Of a stretch of DNA of 64,000 bases, positions 42,400 through 53,689 are shown piece by piece. How positions within the stretch are numbered: the stretch's first letter is position 1; the number at the start of each line of letters is the position of its first letter. A program made the position numbers and the translations under genes. The notes under the pieces were generated by a model. That model had not been told where the DNA came from, did no database searches, and saw nothing but the letters and a program-made list of their open reading frames with translations. This DNA comes from Carposina sasakii (lineage: Eukaryota; Arthropoda; Insecta; Lepidoptera; Carposinidae): assembly GCA_014607495.2 (NCBI GenBank), contig CP053160.1, positions 6,324,001 to 6,388,000 on the forward strand. The letters are read 5' to 3'.

Positions 42400-42710
42400 A
42401 TACCTTTAACGAAGGGTACGTACTCTATACATGAAATAAAGTAAGTTTATGCGCTATCCTTGATCGTGCGAAATTTATAGTGTCTAGTGTTTATAGTTTT
42501 TTTTATAGACAGATATTAATTATTTTTCGTGAAAAAATCTTGCTACGCGCGTCTAATTTATGCAGAAAAACGCAGTCTATTTACTCAACTTTGGACTAAT
42601 ATTTTGGAAACCAGACACTTCCCAGGTATGCTTCCATGGAGAAAAATGATCGTGATGATGAGAAGATTCCGTAGTTTTCGGGAACGTTGACGACCAAAAA
42701 TCAGCCTGTA
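42400..42710 (-). mobile_element. MITE family IV copy, right tip missing
   Basis: CTTTAACGAAGGGTACGTAC, AAATAAAGTAAGTTTATG, GCAGAAAAACGCAGTCTATT, GGAACGTTGACGACCAAAAA, TCAGCCTGTA. Reverse orientation to 30994-31371; the TACAGGTTGTTTTTTCG tip is lost at 42400. Confidence 0.75.
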
Positions 42711-42904
42711 TAGTTTAGCGATCTAATCGATAAAAGTCCGTAAATGTATTTTTTCTCCGATAGATAGTTTTTCTCTTTCGTAGATGACGTGATCGAGTAT
42801 AACCCTCATCCTTCTTTTCTACATAGGCGGTTGCGCGTGTATGCGGGTTTTTGACTGCTTCTCCCGATTTAGCTAGGTATATTTATTCATAGATGATTTT
42901 TTAA

Positions 42905-43040
42905 AATAGTCTATACCGTGTCCCTGGGGAAAGGCCTGATTTGAGCTCACACTTATCTTGTTTTCGCTATAGTGGCCCATTCTGGCTGAAATTTATCCAG
43001 GTCGTCCCTCCATCCTTCTCCTGGTCATCCTCAACGCCGG
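42905..43040. repeat. fragment of the (GAT)n-repeat body, weak
   Basis: CCCTGGGGAAAGGCCTGATT and CCAGGTCGTCCCTCCATCC have the wording of the body of the (GAT)n-tailed family. No tail is present and there is no second copy here to align to. Confidence 0.3.
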
Positions 43041-44892
43041 TATGATATTTTTAATCTGTGCATTTACTCCCAGGAAACTGCGCTCATGAGCGCAGACGAT
43101 TACCTATTATCACATCTACTCAGTGTTTTGCTTATTACCTGAATATTTTTTCAGAAAATTACAAATTATTGTATTTTTTTTTACTCGAACCAATAAAAAG
43201 CGAACTGTTAACGCTGTTACACACTCGAGTAGACAGAGCGATGGAGCATATTGTTCAGCTCTAAGCGCTGTACTTGCGCCGCCGGGTGCAATACTTGTGC
43301 ATTTCCTAACTGTGCTTGTTGTAAGGGTAACAAAAAATTTATTTACCTACTTGTGTTTGCTTAGTCTTTGTTTTACGTCCAATTATTAATTCGTACCTAT
43401 TCTAGCCTATATAGGAGAGGTCTATGTGCAGTAGTAGACATGATTAATGGAAAATTATGAATAACCTATTCTATTTGTTGAAGTTCGATTGGTGGTAAAT
43501 GGCATTTTGGCAAACACAACAATAATAAAAAATACTTATCCAACTTGCAGTTATTACTGTGTAAGTTTTTATTTAGCATTCTAAATCAAGCATCATTTTC
43601 CTATGTCTGATCAGATTTAATTTGATGTTATAATTTCTAAGCAGATTCGTTTAAGAAAAGCTGTACTGTTTTGTCAGAACATTAGGTATTTTATCATTTG
43701 TATAGCTACTCACCTACTTTCTTATATATATAATATCGTATTTGGCGTAAGTTACTAACATCAATATTAGTCTGCGACCCAGCCAAGTCTGAAAAGTATT
43801 ACCAAAGTTATTTCAATGAATCAGAAATTTCTATGTCTAGCCGCCACATTTTGATAACTTTCGATAATTTGAGAAATTTTATTAGATTTGTAAGTAAATA
43901 AAGTAACATAGACGAAGTTTTTAATTCTTATTATTATGTAAATAAAGACCCTTAGTCCAAAAATGATATTATTTTATTATGTTTTCTAAAAAACAACGAT
44001 ACTTTCCTTAGCAACGTGATCTTAAATGAGTGGAGAGATTTTGATGAAATTTTTCTTTGTGCAGCTATAAAATAGATTTCAATATTAATGGTATGATTTA
44101 TTCACATTTTGGTCAGGTTAGGTTAGTGTAAGTAGTTATGAATAAGTGTAGTTAACTTAATTTTGACACAAGGCTATAATAGGTAGGTAGATAGCTGAGT
44201 TTTCAAGATTGACGAATTGTACCCATAGCAAAAGTTGGTTCTTTTAACCTACGAAAATTAACTAACTGGAATGAAAGATTTTTTACAATGTATAAAAAAA
44301 TATTTCCACCTGTTAAGAGATCAGTGATCACGAATAAAACAATTACCATTACCATGTTATTGATACCTACCTATGTAGACAGTAAAATTATGCTGGTAAA
44401 AGCAAAACGCGTAAATAGCATAGGTAAGTGGCTCCACAGTGATAGGCACTAAAACAGACAAACAAAGAGGCATTTGGTACTAAAATATGCATGGATTGGA
44501 GGTTTTATCTACCTAAAGAGAGCTCTTGTAGCAAATATTTTCTGATTAAGTCAGGAACGTTTGCATTACACAAGATAGCAGCACTATTCGGAATTTATTG
44601 CTCCGTTATGGTGGTGAGTGCATCCTAGCTACCTCATTTTGTATTCTCGTTAAGGTCTTTATACTAGACACATAAATCAAAATATTTGCATATTGCACGG
44701 ATCTTTAACCGGATATTCACGTTGATTCTGAAAAGTTTTATTACAATACAAGTTCCGATAATATTAACGTATGAAAATTGTTTGCTTAGAGATACAAGTT
44801 ACGGACGTATACTGACAAGTTCAGTGACTAGCCCAGTTGATCTAAATTACTAGCACTTATTTTTTTTGTTTTTGTACATTCTAAACTATTAC
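43041..44892. other. spacer
   Basis: No gene. CTGCGCTCATGAGCGCAG (43079-43096) is a perfect 18 bp palindrome. GTCTATGTGCAGTAGTAGAC near 43419 resembles the 'TCCAGCAGTGGAC' repeat block, degraded. Rest AT-rich. Confidence 0.45.
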
Positions 44893-46090
44893 TAATGACG
44901 TCTTGAAATATGTACCTTTTTTAAAATCTTTTTTATACATGAGGAAATGATTCAACCACGGCTGGGTCAAGTACGTGGGATATATGGGACTCTCTGACCG
45001 ACCGCAAAGGATGGAAAGTTTCGGCAGCATACCCACTAAAACCTCACCTCCTCTTCACATCGCTTTCCACGGGCAGGGCACGCCTTGCTAGGATTCCCTC
45101 TATGCTCCGTGGAGCGTTTGCCCACCAACAAGTAGGTGGGCACATCTCAATTTTTTAATTTTTAATTTACCGTCGCGAGTAACGCCCCATAGTCTCACAG
45201 CGCGCGGGACAACGTGCGCACTGTTCAACTGGGAGGACCCATGTAGAGAGCGGCGGTCTGCCCCAGAGCACCGCCCGAGTCCTCTAGGAGAGGAGGGGGC
45301 CGGCCCCACATCCTCTGCCAGCCCCTACTCTTAGTAGAGGACTGGCCGAATCTCTCACTCTACCAAACTCCGAAAGATCCTACCCCATACATCACGCATT
45401 CATTCATCACCTAATAAATACATAAATATAATATCATCCCCGAGCCGCGGGGACAACGGCCTTGCCCATCCATAAGCGGATGAGCTCCTCCTTAATATGG
45501 GCCCCCTGATAGTGGGGCCTCCTACATATTTGGGGCGCCGAGATGGAGTTTGGCGTCCCCGAGAACTCGTGCAATGAGCGCAGCCAGTCCCCTTGACAGC
45601 GCTCGAGTCCTCGCGAGGGAAGAGGCGGAAGACTATTTTGTCTTCCGCCTCCTGCTAGGCCCAGGCCTGGCCAAGCTCCTCCAAAGGGCTCACCCTCGAT
45701 ATGTCGAAAATGCAGACCGCGGGAACGTGCAGCCTGCCAAACCCCCCAATTCCCATGCTAACGGGCGCCCTCCCCCTCGGGCGCCAAGGATAGTGTTTGG
45801 CGCCATAGGGCCGACCAGACATCTGATCGACCCGAGAACTCGTGCAATGAGTGCAGCCCGTTCCCGAGACTGCGTCCTCACGAGGGAAGGGATACGGGAC
45901 TCTCGTATCCAACATCCCCTGCCAGATCCAGATCTGGCCGAGCTCCTCAGCAGGGGCTCGCCCTCGCTGTGGTAACCCGGCCAAAGCCAAGGTCCCACCA
46001 ACGCCACCCATCCGAGTTAGGAGGGCCCCCACCTCTATTTAATTAATTTTATTAATCTATTTTATTTAATGACGTTTTGAAATATGTACC
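44893..46090 (-). mobile_element. GC-rich LINE insertion (R1-like) with 24 bp target duplication
   Basis: TAATGACGTCTTGAAATATG-TACC at 44893-44916 recurs as TAATGACGTTTTGAAATATG-TACC at 46067-46090, one change in 24. Between them, next to the left copy, is a T-rich run (poly(A) on the minus strand), then on the minus strand GGTTTTAGTGGGTATGC as in the copies at 34013 and 8548, then about 1 kb of GC-rich sequence. No reverse transcriptase is included, so this is a 5' truncated, largely untranslated 3' end. Several overlapping ORFs are composition effects. The clade call rests on the 3' wording. Confidence 0.75.
45557..45970 (-). repeat. 273 bp direct repeat inside the LINE
   Basis: CCGAGAACTCGTGCAATGAG occurs at 45559 and 45832; both are followed by GCAGCC, a TC(A/G)CGAGGGAAG block, a short palindrome (GGAAGACTATTTTGTCTTCC or GGATACGAG-facing form) and GGCC(A)AGCTCCTC..GGGCTC(A/G)CCCTCG. 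About 1.5 copies, diverged; typical of repeated 3' untranslated regions. Confidence 0.7.
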
Positions 46091-47193
46091 TAATGTAAGA
46101 AAAACCTGCATGTGTCATGTTAAAATAACATGCTTACGATTAGTAGTCAATTATTCACGTAGTGCCGTTATTTTCACTTTTAAAACAACGCTTCATCTCG
46201 TATTAACAATATGATTTAGTGACAAGTTCGAAATAAAAATACACACTAACACCCGTCTTATAAAAAACAAGAACTTTAATTACTTTTACTCAAGAAATTT
46301 ACCTCATTCTGTGGTTAGAAATGTTTTAAACATAGAAATTACAAAAATCAACTTACTTACTTTAAGTACAGGACAGTACAATGAAGTATGGAAGAATTCT
46401 AGCGTCATTATAATAACATAGGCAGGTAAGAATTTACTTAGCAATAGAGCAATGCACTCACTTATTTATAGATACGGGTGTTAGCCTACTGGGTCACATG
46501 CTCTGTCAGCAATAGAAGTGCAGAACACACTGTCGAGCTGGGTAGCAGGCTGACGCGAAATTGATTCAGTACAAGACGTGAGCCGACTTCACAACGTCGC
46601 GATTCAAATGTAAGTCAGCGAGGGAAGCAGACGAAACGAAACTTTATGTTGACACCTAACAAATTTAATTAGACACTCCATTTTAATGTCCGAACTGTTT
46701 AAGCAGGAAATGTTTAGTATCTAACCAAGTGTAAGCAGTTAGAGTATTTTTGTATAGGTACGGTATACGGGTATAGGTGCAAAGTTTTGTATCGTACCAA
46801 ATACCACAAAGATTTCAAGAACACAAGCGGATACAGTTTATATTCGATACCAAAATACATAAGTGCCTGTTATGTTACAAACAGCCACAACAATCTAATA
46901 AACGTGATATAAACTACAGTAGCACACTTCCAATACAAATAACATCATTATCGGAAAAATATTGCAAAGAAAATCATAGTCAGCTGAACATTGTTTTCTA
47001 AAACGGAAGCAGTAGTGCCTCTCGCTTCCTCTCGCTTCCTGCAATTCTGCTTGTTCAGAGATATTCTGGTTTTTTCTCCCTCTCGATTCCTATTTTATGT
47101 CACCATTGTTTATCCATTTAGGTTTATTTATATCGGCTGTTGTAATATCTTTGCCGCTAGGGAGGTGTAGACGAGTCGATTGATAGTTGCGTG
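46091..47193. other. spacer
   Basis: No gene. CTCTCGCTTC is directly doubled near 47020. Confidence 0.45.
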
Positions 47194-47266
47194 ATCAAAT
47201 CATCAAAAAGTATTTTTGCTGGCTACGTACTATATAGCCAACAAAAATACGTCTTGATGATTTGAT
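47194..47266. repeat. 73 nt hairpin, 32 bp arms
   Basis: Left arm 47194-47225 (ATCAAATCATCAA..GTATTTTTG.TGGCTA) and right arm 47235-47266 are complementary at 29 of 32 positions, with a 9 nt loop (47226-47234). In a minus-strand transcript two of the three mismatches become G-U pairs, so that strand folds better. No second copy in the window. Could be a microRNA-type precursor or a tiny foldback element; no expression evidence is available. Confidence 0.8.
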
Positions 47267-47279
47267 TTGAATAAATTGT

Positions 47280-47440
47280 AAAGAAAGGTCAGGTCAAGAA
47301 GTACCCTAAACCGACGACCGTGCATGGAGAATGTCATGAAAGTAGATGAAGCGAAAGAAGTGTGTCAGGACCGTATAGCAAGTAAAGATCCGTGATCCCT
47401 GCCTACCCCTCCAGGAAAGAGGCGTGATTTTATGTATGTA
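47280..47440 (+). mobile_element. LINE 3' end (RTE-like), second copy
   Basis: GGTCAGGTCAAGAAGTACCC, TAAACCGACGACCGTGCATG, TGAAAGTAGATGAAGCGAAA, GTGTGTCAGGACCGTATAGC and CCTACCCCTCCAGGAAAGAG, then GCGTGATTTTATGTATGTATGTATG. Matches 11355-11515. Strongly 5' truncated. It starts 14 bases after the hairpin at 47194-47266. Confidence 0.85.
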
Positions 47441-47765
47441 TGTATGAAGGTATTGTAAATTATGAATGATAGTTAATATTGCAAGCGAAATCAAAATATT
47501 TATTTGCTATATACATAGATTAAATGCCCGGTAAGACTGCTTCTGTTAGCTATTGAGAAAGATGACATGACGAGCGAATCTTTTGTCTGCGGTATGTCGA
47601 CCGATGTAAACGGATCGTAAAAGGGTGTAATACTACGATATTTATGGCGTAAAACATTGGCCTACAAGTGTTTAGTGAGATTATCTTTCGCTCACGGTTT
47701 TTTATCGTCTCTGCTAAGGCTTTTTTTGCAGATTATGTTATTTATTATTTTTGTAGATGATTAGA
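47441..47765. other. spacer
   Basis: Nothing recognised. Confidence 0.45.
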
Positions 47766-47840
47766 GGCTTGATGATAGTGTAGGCCTATGTTTAGCAGTG
47801 GACTTCTCATGGCTGAGAATGATGATGATGATGATGAGAA
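47766..47840 (+). repeat. (GAT)n-tailed repeat fragment
   Basis: TAGGCCTATGTTTAGCAGTG, GACTTCTCATGGCTGAGAAT and (GAT)5. Same subfamily as 4205-4300. Confidence 0.75.
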
Positions 47841-48189
47841 GCTTGATAAATTTACTTAATTTTTTTAAGTTAACTAATATAAATTCATTTTGAGATTTAT
47901 GAAATAAATGATCAGAGTTTTCTTGCAGTAATCGATAGGTTTGCACAGTGGTTATTTGTAAATATCAAATATTAAGCACGAAACTGCAGGTTTGTGTGAA
48001 TAACTGGAAGAAAATAGCTTATTTTAAATGAAAACCGTCCAACTCAATAATTATAAAGTTTAGTAAAACGCTGTGGAGTGTGTCACGGAGATAGAAGGCA
48101 GTGGAGCTTTCACTGGGCTGTGAAATGCGGTGATAGACCAAGAGTAACATGTGCGCCTTCCAATCAGTCAATTTATTTTATGAACGGAT

Positions 48190-48325
48190 TTTTATATTAA
48201 AAAATTGTCACTTGGCTATACCCGAGCAGGGGTTGGCATTAAGCAGTGCCAAATCCTTGGAATTATGAGTTTTTAAAAGAAACCATATTGCGTTGGCCAG
48301 CCACCCCTTCAAGTCATATTATGTA
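48190..48325 (-). repeat. 'GGGGTCGG...GGGTATAGC' repeat
   Basis: AATTGTCACTTGGCTATACC, CGAGCAGGGGTTGGCATTAA, AAACCATATTGCGTTGGCC: complement of 34590-34740. Confidence 0.65.
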
Positions 48326-48329
48326 TAAA

Positions 48330-48950
48330 GCAATATAGTAGTATTATTAAAAAATCTGAAAATATTACTATCTCATTTCAACGTGAAATTGACTTTGAAC
48401 AGACAAATTTCTTAAGTGCCTTGAACTAGTGATAATTAAGAAGAAGAGAGTACTCGTAACAGTTAACCATAGTAATCATGAATCAATGTACCTAAATGTT
48501 AATATGGATAAGCGGTATAGATAAGTGTTTCTTTAACAATATTTAAATATATTTTAGGCTTCGAAATAAGTATATATAATTAATTCTAATGTTAATTTGA
48601 TTTTCACTAGTAATAATAGGTAATATCAAAGTTAGAAAAACTATATGGTTGCTCTTCGTATTACCCACGAGAAATAATAGTACCAATAAAACTTTTGCAC
48701 ATATTTTTCTATTTGAACACAGAGGCTAATTACATAGTCTAATGTAACACGGTGCGAGGAATTCTGATTGGCGCATGGCGCGTGTAGTCGCCGAGTGAGC
48801 CACTCAACGGAGATTACCCTACACGACTCACTATCGAATGTTTTGTGTGCACGAGCTGAGAGTCTCATTCGGCTAGATTTTAGTAACTTAGATCATAGAA
48901 AAATAATTAATAGATACCTACGCTAATAATATACATTTTACATAAGCTAT
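48330..48950. other. spacer with a GC-richer patch
   Basis: 48740-48860 is GC-richer than its flanks (GATTGGCGCATGGCGCGTG). No TATA-plus-initiator arrangement or coding frame that I would call. Confidence 0.4.
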
Positions 48951-48954
48951 GATG

Positions 48955-49000
48955 TGTGCGTCCCAGCAGTAAACTGCAATAGGCCGATGATGATGTGTGA
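48955..49000 (+). repeat. (GAT)n-family tail fragment
   Basis: GTGCGTCCCAGCAGTAAACT, GCAATAGGCCGATGATGATG: the last 45 bases of the family of 11514-11767. Confidence 0.65.
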
Positions 49001-49184
49001 TGAAATGCTGCAGGTGGTATTAATTAAGTACTCGTACTTATCTTATTTATCCTTATTTGTACCATGTGCTTCTAGTATAATGTTATGTTCAACTTAAGCA
49101 TAAATCTAATATTACGAAATAAAACTTTAACTTTAATTTCATTGTGATCCTGACTATAATTATCTTTAAGAATATAAAAAATCT

Positions 49185-49437
49185 TCTATGCTGCTTTGAG
49201 AGTGAATAAAAAACGTATAATACTACAGCTGCTTCTCTTTCTGTGCATACTGTACAAGTCAGTAGAGGGACAAGAGGGTCTTGGTGTTTTGTAGGCGATG
49301 ACCACCTGTCACTACTAACCGAAATTGTACATTCAACTATACCCTCAAAATTGGTCAGAAGTGGCACCATGTGGTTCTATCGGCCCTTGGTGCTCTGCCT
49401 ACCCCTTAAGGGATAAAGCCGTGATTATATGTATAAA
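49185..49437 (+). mobile_element. LINE-tail repeat, copy C
   Basis: Third copy of the unit of 2619-2900, in the opposite orientation: CTTCTATGCTGCTTTGAGAG, TACTACAGCTGCTTCTCTTT, GTTTTGTAGGCGATGACCAC, GGCACCATGTGGTTCTATCG and GGCCCTTGGTGCTCTGCCTA, ending CCGTGATTATATGTAT. Confidence 0.75.
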
Positions 49438-51528
49438 AATTGAAGTCTGACGGACCCTCATCACGTACAGGATACTTACCCAAGCTTTTCCTTCCAAGCA
49501 TAAAATCGAGCTATTTTCCGTAAGCGGATGTATTTCTTGGGTTTAGAACATATTTTGAAATTGTATTTTATATTTAGGATGGGGTCAGGCAATGTTTAAA
49601 AACACATAATAATCGACCTTATTGATCAAGATTTACATCCAGCTGGAGTTCCAGCAAGCGAAACTGCTGAGGGAGTGAAGAATAAAAATAACGAATCTAG
49701 CAGAATCACGCCACAGCGTGACTGCAACACAAGTGCAATCTAGCGCGGCGAAAATAAACTGAAGGAGAAGCGGGTTTCATACAAATATCGGGGAGTTTTT
49801 CGATGGCAAAGGAATACTTCAGTTCATGCGTCAAAAGGGGTAATTATACAGCTTTGTACTAGGGGATTTACATTTATAGAGTCTTTGAACGCGGTGTCGA
49901 TTCTGCGGAGTGTATTCTTATGTTAATAAGCTGGAAATGTGGAATATGTTCGTTATTATTGTTGAAATTTGTCAGTTGTAAATATTTGTAACAAAAAGTA
50001 GGATTTCAATTGATTTGGTAGAGGTATGTAGGTACTTGATCTTGTTTTACTTATTATTACATATTCTATATCTGAACATACATCTCTTCAGATTATTAGG
50101 AGCATGGATATTTTTTGATGATGATGAAGAGCAAACGAAATATGTAGTTGGTCGTAGGTATGTTTTTATATTGGTCGGATTAATGGAATTGACGATAAGC
50201 GATGACAATCGATGGCAGAACATGATTTCTTACCTAACTAGAAGATAGATACTAGATTTTTAAGCCTCTAAACCTTTAACGGTAAGATGTTATATAATTC
50301 ACGACATCGTTTAATAAGTGGTCAATTTATTATAAAATCATATTATAGGTAAGGTATATCTTTATATAACATAATTTAAATTAAATTGTTTACTAGATCC
50401 AATCCAATTTACTTTATTGCCCGAAATGAATTTAAAAAAATGTAAAACAATGTATCATTTTGTGTTACGTGTGTCATTGAAGGGCTTAAAACAAATTATT
50501 ACATGCGAGGAATGTTGGGTGAAATTCAATTTGGAATATTATTACAGAAACAACATAGGAGCAATAAGGGATTCCAGTGTAGCATGAAATTAAAATGTCT
50601 CTGATTTTATTTTTGCATCAATATAATGTTTCATTTCTTTGATAGGGTTTGGAAAAAGACAAGTGATGATTCATTGAAATATGTGTTAAATTATTTCGGT
50701 CCCATTAAGTATTTATTCATTTATATGTATACATGATATGTTGGTCATACCCCGTTTCTTTTTAAAGAAGAAGCATTGTTTGTAAACATTATAACGAGAT
50801 TAGAACACTCATACTTGTAAGATATGAGTGAAGTTTGACCTTTTTCCACATTGATGTATCCTACTAAAAAGTTCAGTTTAGTGTTTTCGAAATCAGCTTC
50901 TTTAGGTTTTTTATAGCGCAAACTTTATACAGAGTAGGTACTATTGAATTGAGTAGTAAACTTTCTAGGAACTATTGATGATAATAATACACAAAACTGT
51001 GCCTAATAGAAAACGTAATTTCGTTTTTTCAGATTCTTTCTATTTCTAAATAAAATGAGGTATAGCATTGGTGCATCTATAGCACATCTATAGCCCCTGG
51101 TTCAGGTTCACATTCAGCAGGTACCTAAATAAAAAATATGGTTTTTATTTCATATAAGTAGAATAACGAGTTTAATCTACGTTCATATACATATACGTAA
51201 TCTCGTCCTTTTATTTTGTAATTTCTTACTAATTTTGAGCAGTCATTTAACATTTTAGTGCAAGTTTCGGTCCCATGTCTGACGAGCAACTTGACTTGTT
51301 TCGGGTTTGACGGTAATTTTCCGAATTAAATCATAAACAAGCTTCGGGTCTCACGTAGTCAAAGAAGTAAAGTAAGTACATAAATACGATAACCGCACGG
51401 CCGCTACTCGTGCGCAGCTATAAGCTACAAGCTACGAAATTGCTGTAGTATGAGTGCTTAGTAATTGAGCCATAGTATCGTAAAATAGCAAAATATATTG
51501 ATACTCGTAATTTCCCAACTAGTACACC
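49438..51528. other. spacer, 2.1 kb without a recognised feature
   Basis: AT-rich throughout, slightly GC-richer at 49640-49800. No repeat family, splice-flanked frame or hairpin of note. Confidence 0.45.
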
Positions 51529-51529
51529 A

Positions 51530-51705
51530 AGTGGTTCTGGCTAACCCATTTCGAGACAGCCGTGTCTATATGTATGTAGATTATTATGTAAATTTAACAA
51601 GTTTGTTGTTTAAATACTTTTTATTTCATACTTTTTAATCTTGAGTGAAAACGCCCCATTCCCTTCCCGCTGGTGATTGTAAGTAAGAGGCGACTAAGGA
51701 AGGGA
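51530..51705 (+). repeat. SINE-like tail and core fragments
   Basis: Tail: GTGGTTCTGGCTAACCCATT, TCGAGACAGCCGTGTCTATA, TGTATGTAG (51530-51580). Core: CTGGTGATTGTAAGTAAGAG, GCGACTAAGGAAGGGA (51660-51700). Order is reversed relative to whole copies, so these are two pieces. Confidence 0.55.
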
Positions 51706-51708
51706 CTA

Positions 51709-52076
51709 CAGTGATGCACAATTTCAGACAGTCCTCCAATATTTGTCAAACTGGCGAAAACAATCGTTTTTCATGGCCGACATCATATGTGATTCTATGC
51801 AGTTCCAATAATATTACATACATACGTATCGAATTGATAGCCTCCTATTTTTGGGGTCGGTAAAAAGGCTTTTACAAAAATAAGACCAAACGTATTACTG
51901 CCAAGTTCCTGAAAGACTCCAGTCCCAAAAAGCCTACTAGTTTTAAAAAATCTATAAGGTTTTTAATTTCTAATTTTTAATAACAAGGCCTTAAAGGCCT
52001 ATTTACTAGTCTAGTTCTAAAAAAGACTCGATAGGTTGAAATTTAAGCCTAAAAGCCTAAAATCTTTTGCAGCACT
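51709..52076. mobile_element. possible hAT-type MITE
   Basis: CAGTGATGCACAATTTC at 51709 and GATTTTAGGC-facing CTTTTGCAGCACTA ending at 52076 are weak inverted ends. Inside, AAGCCTA/TAGGCTT and AAGGCCTTAAAGGCCT words recur. No 8 bp duplication was found. Confidence 0.3.
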
Positions 52077-52164
52077 AGATGTAATGCACCAAATATGTAA
52101 TTTATCATCATACTATTATTTTATAATATCTCTAAGGGCAAATTGTTTGACCTGTAGTTAAGCT

Positions 52165-53345
52165 TTTTTTTTATAATTTATAGGCTTACGCTTGACCACA
52201 ACGCTGGTAAGCACCGTTGCAGTTTAAAATGGAGCGCGCTTACCTAAAAGAAACCGGTTCACTCTCGCCTTGAAGACCGCAAGATTATAGTTCACGGGGA
52301 ACAGGGATTCAGGCAGGGAGTTCTATAGCTTGACCGTTCGCACTATGAATATATGAACTATGAGCAAAACGCTTAGTACGAGTTTTCGGCACTTCAAATG
52401 TGCCTTGACGTTTCCCTGGTCGTCCGGTGGTAGAAGGGTGCTGGGGGAATTAGGTCGTGAAGTCCCAATGCACACTAATACACCTGTAGAATACCGAGAG
52501 ACTTGCAACTTTACATCGATGCTCAAGGCTTTGCAATCGAGCTTTGCACAGTGAGTCATTGCCGATCAGCCTTTTGGCTCGGTCCTCGATAGCTTCCAAC
52601 GCCTCAAGCTGGTATTTGGCCGATTCATCCCAAAGGTGCGAACAGTACTCCATACAGGACCGAACTTGCACTTTATACAAGGCTAGTAGCTGTTCCAGTG
52701 TGAAGTACCTTCGCACCTTCGAGAGAATACCCAGCTTTTTGGCAGCTAGTTGGGCCTTAGACTCAATGTAGAAGCCAAAGTTGAGTGTTGGAGACAAGCT
52801 CACGCCAAGCAAGTCCAGGTGATCGGAGATTTCTATGGTTACATCGCGGAAAGTAGGAGCCAATTGAAATGGCCTCTTTTTTGTAGAAAATAGACACGCC
52901 TGCGTTTTAGCTGCATTAAACTTTACCAGATTCCAATCGCCCCAATCGGAAACTGCATCGAGGGCAAAGTTTAATCGCCTAATCATTTCTTCTGTGCTTG
53001 ACTGGATTTCGGCTGCAGTGGCTTTTACGGTGGACGTATACTTCTCCACAATAATGCTATCATCTGCGTACCCAAATATACCGGGTTTCAGCAGGTCATT
53101 GATGTGCAGCAAGAAGAGTGTTGAAAGTACCGACCTCTGAGGGACTCCGGAATTTGTAGCCATAGGATCAGACGAGCAGCCGTCAATGACTACTCAAATG
53201 GATCTGCCCCACAGAAAATCCGATGTCCATGCACAGAAACCAGCAGGCAGGCCATACGATGGAAGCTTGCTTATCAGTCCGTCATGCTAAACTCTGTCGA
53301 AGGCCTTAGAGATATCCAGAGAAACTGCTAGGGCTTCTCCGTACC
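52165..53345 (-). pseudogene. Jockey/CR1-type LINE reverse transcriptase, dead copy
   Basis: On the minus strand from 53345: ALAVSLDISKAFDRV, a TAG where Trp is expected, HDGLISKLPSYGLPAGF, a second stop where Arg is expected, then from 53163 a 237-codon open stretch: SGVPQRSVLSTLFLLHINDL, the catalytic FGYADDSI, LNLVKFNAAKTQACLF-like residues, LDLLGVSLSPTLNFGF, AAKKLGILSKVRRYFTLEQL, LYKVQVRSCMEYCSHLW and ALEAIEDRAKRLIG. A frameshift near 52345 moves to [32 protein letters not shown] at 52224-52226. It ends in an A-run (T-run at 52166-52174). Fingers and endonuclease are missing: 5' truncation at about 53345 beside a (TAAG)n run. It would have copied element RNA into DNA at nicked targets. 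Confidence 0.9.
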
Positions 53346-53689
53346 TCTCAATAGTAATAGTAAGTAAGTAAGTAAACTTGACTAATCGAACAATTTGCTT
53401 TAAGAACTATCTAAATGATATTCAAGCTGACATCACTAATACAAGCTTGTTACGAAGCAAACAGCCAAGATAAACTACTTAACTACTTTGTTGCTAACCC
53501 ATGATCAAAAGCTGGACACACATTGATTGAATCTGACCAATCCGCACGGAAGTTCCACCCTTGCATATTGAATGCGATAGTAATGCGTTCTATTTCTGTG
53601 TACGTGATGGATGCAATGCGTCTGTTGTTTGCGTACTAGTAATATGTACGTACAACAGCTGAAAATGTAGAGATACTGACTATATACGA
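53346..53689. other. spacer
   Basis: Starts with a (AAGT)n microsatellite (53357-53374). Nothing else recognised. Confidence 0.5.

Noticed and set aside
45550..46032. ORFs of 105 to 141 codons on both strands
   Set aside because: They are GC-rich composition effects in the LINE insertion and its 273 bp repeat; the two repeat units are not in the same frame (273 is divisible by three, but indels between units break it) and no domain is visible.
52544..52771. 75-codon plus-strand ORF
   Set aside because: Shadow of the reverse-transcriptase frame on the opposite strand.
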